From: Nitrososphaerales archaeon
GTDB taxonomy: Archaea; Thermoproteota; Nitrososphaeria; Nitrososphaerales; CADDZS01
Assembly (NCBI GenBank): GCA_030043455.1
Contig: JASHXQ010000214.1
Span: forward strand, 1 to 5,224
Reading direction: 5' to 3'
DNA: 5,224 nucleotides
Part shown: piece after piece, positions 1 through 5,224 of the stretch
Layout: each line of letters starts with the position of its first letter
How positions within the stretch are numbered: the first letter of the stretch is position 1
Made by a program: the position numbers and the translations under genes
The notes under the pieces: model-generated
What the model was told of the DNA's origin: nothing
Database searches by the model: none
Seen by the model: the letters and a program-made list of their open reading frames with translations, nothing else

Positions 1-414
1 AGAATCAACGTCAACAAGAACTTTGAGCTCAGTCCCGACATCCGAGCAGGCTTTGGAAATTGCGACAGCGTTCTCGTAATTGTCAATCGCGAGTTTTAGG
101 TCGATCTGGTCGGCGAGCCTCGCCAACCTAGGATATTTTTGCTTGCCCACGACTTCGTTTGTAATGAAAATGTCATTGATTCCGTGTGTTGCAAAAACCT
201 CCGCTTCGCTGAGCTTTTGGAGACACACTCCCTTCGCCCCAGCCTCGATCTGGATTTTCGCAATCTCAGGCACTTTGTGCGTTTTTACATGAGGTCTTAA
301 ATTGACTCCGCACTCGCGCGTAAAATTTGCCATTCGGTGGAGATTTCTCTCGAATATGTCCATATCCACTATAAGTGAAGGAGTATCCAAATCTTCGATA
401 GTCTGGGTAGGCAT
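1..414 (-). CDS. D-threonine aldolase / D-serine dehydratase (DSD1) family PLP enzyme, N-terminal part
   Basis: The minus frame is open from an ATG at 414 to the window edge and gives 138 residues; the C-terminal part lies outside. The start region DLDTPSLIVD (residues 8-17) is typical of the alanine-racemase-like N-terminal barrel of D-threonine aldolases and eukaryotic-type D-serine dehydratases. Residues 40-47 read RPHVKTHK, the family's PLP signature, so K44 is the expected Schiff-base lysine. GAKGVCLQKLSEAEVF (59-74) and DIFITNEVV (81-89) follow in the usual order, and VLVDVDS at the edge leads into the next barrel strand. Known members cleave or dehydrate D-3-hydroxy amino acids (D-threonine, D-serine, D-threo-3-hydroxyaspartate) in the cytosol, usually with a divalent metal bound by a C-terminal His/Cys pair that is not visible here, so the reaction cannot be fixed. 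It lies 70 bases downstream of the 282-residue gene on the same strand and may be co-transcribed. An AGGG sits 8 bases before the ATG as a weak ribosome-binding candidate. Confidence 0.88.
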   Translation of the reverse strand, partial: MPTQTIEDLDTPSLIVDMDIFERNLHRMANFTRECGVNLRPHVKTHKVPEIAKIQIEAGAKGVCLQKLSEAEVFATHGINDIFITNEVVGKQKYPRLARLADQIDLKLAIDNYENAVAISKACSDVGTELKVLVDVDS

Positions 415-484
415 AGAATTACCCTAACTTCGACGACCCTAATATTATGATTGGATATTCGTCTGGATATACGGACACGTTTTC
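415..484 (-). promoter_or_regulatory. intergenic region with possible promoter/operator for the DSD1-family gene
   Basis: This 70-base gap lies between two minus-strand genes. Seen directly: ACCCTAA occurs at 421-427 and again at 436-442 (15-base period), TGGATAT at 452-458 and 464-470 (12-base period), and an imperfect dyad spans 461-476 (12 of 16 positions symmetric). An A/T-rich stretch at 441-449 would serve as an archaeal TATA-like box about 27-35 bases before the ATG at 414, giving a very short or absent leader. I see no GC-rich hairpin with a T-run that would end transcription of the upstream gene. Promoter function is an inference from composition and position. Confidence 0.3.
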
Positions 485-1333
485 CTAGTCATGTGCAAAC
501 GAAGCTCGGATTTTCATATCGTCCACGTCGCAAAATCTCCGGATTTTGAACTCTTCCTTGGAAAATTGCTTACCGCATTTTGGACAGCTAAAGACAGAAG
601 TTCGAGATGAGACCTCGGACTTTTTACCCTCCCTTTTGCGCTTCTCCGCGCGAAGAAAACTATCAGTCTTGACTTTCAAACAAGTCTCATAGATAGGTTT
701 GAGCTGGGAGAGCTTTCGCTTGAAAAGTTCTCCATCCTTCCGGTCGATGATCGTAAACGCGATTTCAATCACTGGAGTGGAAGGGTTTACGGAGAGCTTC
801 TCGTCTCTCATCCGAGTCTTGCCATCCCGTCTTATTTCCCCGGATTTCCCCAACATCTCCCTGATTCCTGCATCCTCGAGCTGATTCGTCTGCTTGCGAA
901 ATCTCTCCTCGTGTTCTCCCTTTTCGCGCCAATAGTGATGCTTCAATTTTGCATAAACGACTGTTTGGAAGTCGCTGTCCACTCTATTCATCGCTTCCAC
1001 CAGCGCGTTCCGTTCAGGTGTGTGGTAATCCTCCAGAATATTTTGCAGCTTGTCCACACTGTCCACCGGATTACATCGGATCCCCACTCTCACCGTGGTA
1101 TTTGTCAGACTCAGATCAATATGAGGCTCAAGACGATTCTCCATTTCATCCTTGGATTCTTCCTCGGAGACGGGGAAAGCTACCCAGTTCTCGTTGGAAA
1201 CGAGTCCAGCTATTTGCCCATCAGATAATTTGGGGAGGAGCTCCTTCAGAACAGATTCGGCCATTCTGAAAAAAGGAATGTACTCCTCTTTCGCCGGGTC
1301 TAGAACTTCCAATTTGAACTGTTCACCTGTCAC
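485..1333 (-). CDS. hypothetical protein, 282 aa, with C-terminal Cys cluster (possible zinc-binding)
   Basis: I do not recognise this family. The frame starts at a GTG at 1333; an in-frame stop lies at 1373-1375 and no ATG lies between, while the first internal ATG is at residue 24 (base 1264). The protein is soluble-looking and highly charged, with no signal peptide or membrane segment. Residues 1-60 look like a small acidic helical region, 68-90 (RLEPHIDLSLTNTTVRVGI) like a beta-rich segment, and 95-165 like charged helices. Residues 186-197 (TPVIEIAFTIID) look like a buried strand, and 226-240 are very basic. The C-terminus carries CPKCG at 250-254, C268 and H281, a pattern CX2C-X14-C-X12-H that could hold one zinc ion; C87 and C218 are isolated. 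It is transcribed away from the SDR across an A/T-rich shared region and precedes the DSD1-family gene. A DNA- or RNA-binding or regulatory role is possible from the basic stretch and Cys cluster, but this is a guess. Confidence 0.75.
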   Translation of the reverse strand: MTGEQFKLEVLDPAKEEYIPFFRMAESVLKELLPKLSDGQIAGLVSNENWVAFPVSEEESKDEMENRLEPHIDLSLTNTTVRVGIRCNPVDSVDKLQNILEDYHTPERNALVEAMNRVDSDFQTVVYAKLKHHYWREKGEHEERFRKQTNQLEDAGIREMLGKSGEIRRDGKTRMRDEKLSVNPSTPVIEIAFTIIDRKDGELFKRKLSQLKPIYETCLKVKTDSFLRAEKRKREGKKSEVSSRTSVFSCPKCGKQFSKEEFKIRRFCDVDDMKIRASFAHD

Positions 1334-1344
1334 TGAAAAGCCGT

Positions 1345-1363
1345 TGATAAAAAATTTTTTAGC
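1345..1363. promoter_or_regulatory. A/T palindrome, probable divergent promoter element
   Basis: Bases 1348-1361 form a perfect 14-bp palindrome made of a T, six A, six T and an A, inside a 79-base gap between divergently transcribed genes. If the organism is archaeal, this symmetric box could serve as a TATA element both ways. Towards the minus gene its centre lies about 21 bases before the GTG at 1333, which would give an essentially leaderless mRNA. Towards the SDR its centre lies about 58 bases before the TTG at 1413, giving a leader of about 30 bases. The A-tract/T-tract could instead be a bent operator site. The sequence is certain; the function is inferred. Confidence 0.45.
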
Positions 1364-1412
1364 AAAATTCCGTCAGCCTAGCTCATAGTAAGAGAAGCTG
1401 GATCGAATTTCC

Positions 1413-2186
1413 TTGAAGTCCTTGGAGTTGTTCAACCTTTCCGGAAAGGTAGCGCTGGTCACTGGTGGAGGAAGAGGTATTGGTAAGACGATAGTTCAGG
1501 GGCTATCCGAGGCGGGAGCAGAGGTAGCTGTGGCCTCCCGAAACCTAGGGAATTGCAAGGTGGTTGCAGACGAAGTTACAAAGAGCACTGGAAATCGGAC
1601 CTTTGCTTCGGAGCTCGACGTGACTGACAGAGAGAGTGTCACTAATTCTGTAAAATCTGTCAAGGATCATTTCGGCAAGATCGACATTCTTGTGAATAAT
1701 AGTGGCGCCGCCTGGGGTGCGCGCTTCGAAGAAATGCCCCTAGAAAAGTGGGAACTCGTGATCCGCACCAATCTCACAGGAACCTTTCTTGTTACGCAAG
1801 CCGTGGTCCCCATCATGGAACAGGAAAAGTGGGGGCGAATCGTCAATGTGTCTTCTGTCGCCGGTCTTGTAGCTCCCCCGGAGTTTATGAACACGGTAGG
1901 ATATACTGCTAGCAAGGGCGGATTGATTGCTCTAACTCGAGAGCTTGCAGTGAAGCTGGCAGGACAGGGAATCAATGTAAACGCTGTCGCGCCGAATTTT
2001 TTTCCTTCAAAGATGACGAACGCATTCATCCAGAAGTTTGGAGACCAGATCAAGGAATCCACCCCCATGAAAAGACTGGGAGAGGAGGATGACTTGAAAG
2101 GGGTCGTAGTCTTTCTGGCGTCTCAGGCCTCTAGCTATGTCACTGGTCAGGTGCTTGCTATCGATGGTGGCTACACAGCAGCTTAG
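1413..2186 (+). CDS. SDR family NAD(P)-dependent oxidoreductase
   Basis: This is a complete classical short-chain dehydrogenase/reductase of 257 residues, the usual length, with a single Rossmann fold. Motifs in order are the cofactor loop TGGGRGIG (17-24), ASRN after strand 2 (41-44), D69-V70 at the adenine, NNSG (95-98), N120, S148 in NVSSVAG, Y164-TAS-K168, and the C-terminal VLAIDGGY. The Asn-Ser-Tyr-Lys tetrad is therefore intact. The Ser-Arg pair at 42-43 is the kind of basic site that favours NADP(H). Overall it resembles gluconate 5-dehydrogenase and 3-oxoacyl-ACP-reductase-type SDRs, so it probably interconverts a hydroxyl and a keto group on a sugar, sugar acid or similar small molecule in the cytosol. 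The start is a TTG at 1413; an in-frame TAA at 1389 limits the N-terminus, and no ATG lies between. There is no clear ribosome-binding site. It is the only plus-strand gene and converges on the enolase-superfamily gene with overlapping stop codons. The exact substrate is unknown. Confidence 0.93.
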   Translation: MKSLELFNLSGKVALVTGGGRGIGKTIVQGLSEAGAEVAVASRNLGNCKVVADEVTKSTGNRTFASELDVTDRESVTNSVKSVKDHFGKIDILVNNSGAAWGARFEEMPLEKWELVIRTNLTGTFLVTQAVVPIMEQEKWGRIVNVSSVAGLVAPPEFMNTVGYTASKGGLIALTRELAVKLAGQGINVNAVAPNFFPSKMTNAFIQKFGDQIKESTPMKRLGEEDDLKGVVVFLASQASSYVTGQVLAIDGGYTAA

Positions 2187-3307
2187 GCCTGGTAACGCTG
2201 CACATACTCTTCATCAATTTCAATCCCTAGACCGGGACCGTCGGGAATTTCCACGTATCCGTCCTTTGAAACCTCAATGGGTTTTTTCATCATGGGATCG
2301 TGTCCCCAGTTGAGTGCAGGAAGATCTATGCCATATTCGACGAAGGGCGAATTCGGAACGGATCCAATTAGCTGGAGAGCAGAAGCCAAGGTAATGCCGA
2401 CGTCGAAGGAATGCGGTACGAATAATTTCCCCGCTGCTTCTGCAAGCGCTGCGACTTTTCTTAGCTGGAATATTCCGCCGGAAGCACTGACATCCGCCTG
2501 AATTATGTCGAAGCAATTTTTATCGATCAGCTCCTTGAACCGGAAAAACCCATTCTCATCCTCTCCTCCGGCAATCTGGATATCGACCTCTTTCGATAGG
2601 TTGGCGAGGTCATCGTGAGCCGCATGAAAAAGCGGTTCCTCCAGCCAAAAGACGCTAAGCTTCTCGAGCGCTCTGGCTGTCTCCAAAGCCCTACGGTAGG
2701 TCCAGTAAGCGCCCGAGAAGGTGGCGGCCTGATTGGCGTCGACCATGATTTTCATGTCATCATCGACAGCCTCCCGTACTGCCCTAACTGGAGCCAGATC
2801 CTTTTCCAGGTCTTCGTTGTGAATTCTCATCTTGATCGCTCTAAAGCCCATGTCTCGGTACTTCAAGGCATCAGCCGCATGCTCCTTGGGCGACTTTATC
2901 ATGCCTGTACTGGCGTACGCCATGACCCTGTCCTGCGCCCCTCCCAACAACTTGTGAATCGGCTGGCGTGCAGCTTTTCCAATGGCGTCCCAGACGGCTA
3001 CCTCCACTCCCCAGAGATCTACGGTATTCATGCTGTACGTTATTCCGGAGAGCACGCGGATGAGCCTCTCGACACTGAAGAGCTCCAGGCCGTACACGAG
3101 ATCTTTGAAGACTCTGGATTCTCCGACCACCTTGATCTCTGACCCGAACGAGTTCTGCCATCCGTAGCCGGTAATTCCTTCGTCAGTATGCACCTTGATG
3201 AGCGTGCCGTCAGCTGTTTTTTGTGTCACATTGGGGAACCATGCCGGATAGAAAGGAGCCGCCAGTGGTAAGCTGAGAGGTATGAACTCCACGGAAGCGA
3301 TTTTCAT
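2183..3307 (-). CDS. mandelate racemase/muconate lactonizing enzyme family protein (probable sugar-acid dehydratase)
   Basis: This is an enolase-superfamily enzyme with an N-terminal capping domain and a C-terminal barrel. Start choice: an upstream TTG at 3322 opens the frame five codons earlier, but the ATG at 3307 (MKIASVEFIPLSL) matches how the family normally begins, so I prefer it (374 aa). Residue numbers here count from the TTG (379 aa). Metal ligands are D195 (VDAN), E228 (LEEP) and E254 (GGE). The His-Asp dyad is D277 (QAD) and H304 (VPHSF), and E329 (VEYG) fits the acid. Spacings from E228 to H304 match those of mandelate racemase (E221, E247, D270, H297). The second-strand motif is K164-M-R166, with Arg where mandelate racemase has its second base K166, which argues for dehydration using the dyad rather than racemisation. 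It follows the Gfo/Idh/MocA gene by about 42 bases in a likely operon, so the expected role is dehydrating an aldonic or similar acid to a 2-keto-3-deoxy acid. The substrate is unproven. Confidence 0.92.
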   Translation of the reverse strand: MKIASVEFIPLSLPLAAPFYPAWFPNVTQKTADGTLIKVHTDEGITGYGWQNSFGSEIKVVGESRVFKDLVYGLELFSVERLIRVLSGITYSMNTVDLWGVEVAVWDAIGKAARQPIHKLLGGAQDRVMAYASTGMIKSPKEHAADALKYRDMGFRAIKMRIHNEDLEKDLAPVRAVREAVDDDMKIMVDANQAATFSGAYWTYRRALETARALEKLSVFWLEEPLFHAAHDDLANLSKEVDIQIAGGEDENGFFRFKELIDKNCFDIIQADVSASGGIFQLRKVAALAEAAGKLFVPHSFDVGITLASALQLIGSVPNSPFVEYGIDLPALNWGHDPMMKKPIEVSKDGYVEIPDGPGLGIEIDEEYVQRYQA

Positions 3308-3322
3308 TATCTGATTCTGCAA

Positions 3323-3330
3323 ATCTCCTT
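3323..3330 (-). promoter_or_regulatory. Shine-Dalgarno-like site before the enolase-superfamily gene
   Basis: On the minus strand these bases read AAGGAGAT, a near-perfect anti-16S match. The site ends next to the TTG at 3322, too close for that start, while the family-typical ATG at 3307 is 17 bases from the GGAG, further than usual. The sequence is clear; which start it serves is not. Confidence 0.4.
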
Positions 3331-3349
3331 GTACGGTACCAGTTTGTAG

Positions 3350-4513
3350 TTACCCTTCAGGAACCCGAACCCACTTCTGCACTTTGTTCGACTCGGCAAT
3401 CGCGTCAAGAATGAGCATTGCCTTGTACCCATCGTGGAACGTGGCACCGATCGGCCCCAGGGGTTTGTCCTCAGCAAGGCACTCTACATAGTGATTCAGT
3501 TCATTCGTGAAGGAGTACTGCCAACCGAACCCAACCCCCTGGCCCGTCCAGAATTTTTTCATGTAGGGATGGTCCTTTCCGGTAACAGGCACGCGACGGA
3601 ATCCGGCCAAATCACCGCGGTCGTCCTTGATGAAAACCTCCAACTCGTTCAATCTCTCCAAATTGAACCGAAGTGTCCCCATTGTGCCGTACACTTCAAA
3701 GCGCAAGTAATCTATCCTGCCGGAGGTTAACCAGCTCGCTTCAAACAGTCCGAGTGCCCCCTCTCTGAACCTCATACAAGCAATAGTCGTGTCGTCAACG
3801 TCTACTGGAGCTTTCTCGGAAGAGCCTTCCTGAACCGGTCTTTCCTTGATGAAGGTCTCGGAGGCCGCCGAAACTGTAGAGACCTCGCCCACCAGAAAGC
3901 GAGCCAGATCGATCGCGTGCGTTCCGAGATCAGCGAGCGCCCCATAACCGGCTGTTTCAGATTGGAAAAGCCACCTGATCGGATAACGAGGGTCATCAAA
4001 GCCCCCGTTGTAATTCAGATAAGCACCTTTGAAAAAGTGAATCTTGCCGAGAGCGCCATCCTTGATCAGCTTCCTTGCGAAAGTGACTGCCGGAAGAAAT
4101 CTGTAATTGAACCCGGTCAGGTGCTTGACTCCTGCCCGCTCCGCAGAATCCAACATCATCTTTGCATCTTTCGCATTCTTTGCTAGTGGTTTTTCGCAGA
4201 CGAGCTGCTTTCCAGCTTCAGCGGCAGCGATAGTGGGTTCCGGGTGAAGGGAGGGAGGAGCACAGTTATCGAAGATTTCCACCTTCTCATCCTTCACGAG
4301 ATCTTCCCAGTGGGAATATCTCGCTTCAATCCCGAATCGATCGGCCTCCAAAGCGACGGCCTCTTTGGAGCGACCAGCGAGTGCCACCAGCTTTGGGGTG
4401 AGTTTTACCGGATAAAAGTATCGCGAAAGATCCTGCCATCCGTAGGCGTGAGCCTTACCGATTGAGTACCCCAGAATGCCCACTCCAATTTCTTTTTTCT
4501 TCTGTTCATCCAT
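3350..4513 (-). CDS. Gfo/Idh/MocA family NAD(P)-dependent oxidoreductase
   Basis: This is a complete 387-residue protein of normal family length, starting at an ATG at 4513; an in-frame TAG at 4526-4528 rules out a longer N-terminus. Residues 8-130 form the Rossmann domain, with the nucleotide loop GILGYSIGKAH at 12-22. EKPLA (107-111) contains K108, the family's conserved catalytic/cofactor lysine. GFNYRF (134-139) and the motif GALADLGTHAID (191-202) supply D195, H199 and D202 of the active site in the C-terminal alpha/beta domain. Members oxidise or reduce sugars, inositols and related polyols with NAD(P). Helpers in the same operon include an LLM-class enzyme 60 bases upstream and an enolase-superfamily enzyme about 42 bases downstream, so a role early in breakdown of a sugar or polyol is likely. 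The ribosome-binding candidate AGGAG at 4529-4533 is 15 bases from the ATG, unusually far. The glycine loop is one residue shorter than the common GxGxxG form. The substrate cannot be deduced. Confidence 0.93.
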   Translation of the reverse strand: MDEQKKKEIGVGILGYSIGKAHAYGWQDLSRYFYPVKLTPKLVALAGRSKEAVALEADRFGIEARYSHWEDLVKDEKVEIFDNCAPPSLHPEPTIAAAEAGKQLVCEKPLAKNAKDAKMMLDSAERAGVKHLTGFNYRFLPAVTFARKLIKDGALGKIHFFKGAYLNYNGGFDDPRYPIRWLFQSETAGYGALADLGTHAIDLARFLVGEVSTVSAASETFIKERPVQEGSSEKAPVDVDDTTIACMRFREGALGLFEASWLTSGRIDYLRFEVYGTMGTLRFNLERLNELEVFIKDDRGDLAGFRRVPVTGKDHPYMKKFWTGQGVGFGWQYSFTNELNHYVECLAEDKPLGPIGATFHDGYKAMLILDAIAESNKVQKWVRVPEG

Positions 4514-4528
4514 CTGTTTTTTACTCTA

Positions 4529-4533
4529 CTCCT
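4529..4533 (-). promoter_or_regulatory. distant Shine-Dalgarno-like AGGAG before the Gfo/Idh/MocA gene
   Basis: AGGAG on the minus strand lies 15 bases before the ATG at 4513. The start is fixed by an in-frame stop just upstream, so if this site is used its spacing is truly long. It may be a chance match in a genome that relies little on such sites. Confidence 0.3.
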
Positions 4534-4573
4534 ATTGCCCTAATTCCATGATCCCAAGTCTTGCGTTTATGGT

Positions 4574-5224
4574 TCAACCTCTAGAAAGCCTCGGTAGAAT
4601 CTCTTTTGCGATCAACCGGTAATTCTCTCTACTGCTCACGAAGTTCGCGAAAAAGATCTGAGTGGCTCCAGCCTGAATGAACTTTTCAATGATAGAAAGA
4701 CAGTCATCCACAGATCCGAAGGCTACAATTTTCTCGATAGCTTTGTCCAGTACTTCGTCCGAGATCGGAAGCTTTTCCACGGCCTCTGCAAGCGCTTTAT
4801 CAAATGCTGGTCCGGGAGTGGCTAACTGATAGTCGAGTTCTTTCGGTAGAAAGCCTTCAAGTGAGCCTTCCTCGACTCCAATTACCGGCAGCATATGTTG
4901 ACACTGTATCAACGTCGTTTTCAGCGCTTTCTTGATTTCAGACAAGAGCTCAGGTTTACGTGCTTCATCTTTGCAGATAATGGTAGGAATGCTCGCCAGC
5001 ATATCCACATCGTCCGGAGACCGTCCAGCCCTTGAGGCCGATTCCCGAATCAGAGCCACTTTCTCACGGAAAGCTTCCGGGGTGTTCTGAGACCCGGGGT
5101 ACCACCCCTCTGCCATTTCTCCGGCTAGTCGCAACATTCCTCTGGAAGAGAAAGCTCCGATGTACACCGGTGGACCCGGCTTTTGAACCGGTGACAGACT
5201 TAGGTGCGCGTTAGAGAGAGTATA
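4574..5224 (-). CDS. LLM class flavin/F420-dependent oxidoreductase, C-terminal part
   Basis: The frame is open without a stop from the window edge to a TGA at 4574-4576, giving the last 216 residues. A GTG at 5165-5167 inside it is an internal valine, not a start, because the preceding codons encode LSPVQKPGPPVYIGAF, a continuous family motif. The segment VYIGAFSSRGMLRLAGEMAEGW, seen just after the PGPP turn, is the typical late-barrel strand and helix of bacterial-luciferase-like monooxygenases and of methylenetetrahydromethanopterin-reductase-like F420 enzymes. The C-terminal FGSVDDCLSIIEKFIQAG followed by ATQIFFANF is the usual final strand and helix. Members are about 330-350 residues, so roughly 120-130 N-terminal residues are missing from view, including the parts that would help separate F420 from FMN users. 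It is the first visible gene of a three-gene minus-strand run and is followed 60 bases later by the Gfo/Idh/MocA gene. It probably carries out a hydride transfer or oxidation in the same pathway; cofactor and substrate are not established. Confidence 0.9.
   Translation of the reverse strand, partial: YTLSNAHLSLSPVQKPGPPVYIGAFSSRGMLRLAGEMAEGWYPGSQNTPEAFREKVALIRESASRAGRSPDDVDMLASIPTIICKDEARKPELLSEIKKALKTTLIQCQHMLPVIGVEEGSLEGFLPKELDYQLATPGPAFDKALAEAVEKLPISDEVLDKAIEKIVAFGSVDDCLSIIEKFIQAGATQIFFANFVSSRENYRLIAKEILPRLSRG

Noticed and set aside
80..292. A 70-codon plus-strand open frame, superficially a small hydrophobic protein
   Set aside because: It is antisense to the DSD1-family gene, which carries the conserved PLP motif.
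421..442. Telomere-like TTAGGG repeats
   Set aside because: Only two copies exist, they are not tandem, and the context is compact prokaryotic coding DNA.
911..1269. Overlapping plus-strand open frames of about 105 codons opposite the 282-residue gene
   Set aside because: They overlap each other in different frames, have odd composition with many Pro, Ser, Cys and His, and no start signals; the long minus frame explains the region better.
1667..2068. A 133-codon minus-strand open frame within the SDR
   Set aside because: It is antisense to a complete SDR with all catalytic motifs and has no family features of its own.
2615..3142. A 175-codon plus-strand open frame
   Set aside because: It lies wholly antisense to the enolase-superfamily gene, whose motifs are unambiguous. 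Its translation shows no recognisable domain and is a shadow of the real frame.
4532..4549. A five-codon upstream open frame before the Gfo/Idh/MocA gene
   Set aside because: It has no conserved leader-peptide features such as repeated codons or an attenuator hairpin; such mini-frames arise readily by chance.
5165..5167. GTG as the start of the LLM-class gene
   Set aside because: The frame stays open upstream to the window edge and encodes the continuing family motif, so this codon is internal.

Overview
The window looks like a piece of a prokaryotic catabolic gene cluster of roughly 50% GC. It is probably from an archaeon, or less likely from a bacterium that uses coenzyme F420. Pointers to an archaeon are the luciferase-like (LLM) F420/flavin oxidoreductase, several non-ATG starts, the lack of well-placed Shine-Dalgarno sequences, and TATA-like A/T boxes about 20-60 bases before starts. 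None of these is decisive, because the same enzyme families are common in Chloroflexi and other bacteria.

Layout: (1) Bases 1-414, minus strand, hold the N-terminal 138 residues of a PLP-dependent D-threonine aldolase / D-serine dehydratase (DSD1) family protein cut by the window edge. (2) Bases 415-484 are a short intergenic region with small direct repeats. (3) Bases 485-1333, minus strand, encode an unrecognised 282-residue charged protein with a C-terminal Cys cluster. (4) Bases 1334-1412 are a divergent promoter region centred on a 14-bp A/T palindrome. (5) Bases 1413-2186, plus strand, encode a complete classical short-chain dehydrogenase/reductase (SDR). (6) Bases 2183-3307, minus strand, encode a mandelate racemase/sugar-acid dehydratase-type enolase-superfamily enzyme whose stop codon overlaps that of the convergent SDR. 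(7) Bases 3350-4513, minus strand, encode a Gfo/Idh/MocA-family oxidoreductase. (8) Bases 4574-5224, minus strand, hold the C-terminal 216 residues of an LLM-class oxidoreductase whose start lies beyond the window.

The LLM, Gfo/Idh/MocA and enolase-superfamily genes run in one direction with gaps of 60 and about 42 bases, as in an operon. Together with the SDR they suggest oxidation, dehydration or epimerisation of a sugar, polyol or sugar acid. The DSD1-family enzyme would suit a hydroxy-amino-acid branch. The substrate cannot be read from the sequence. I see no mobile element, CRISPR array, tRNA, rRNA or defence system. The window is mostly ordinary accessory metabolism; its main unknown is the 282-residue protein.
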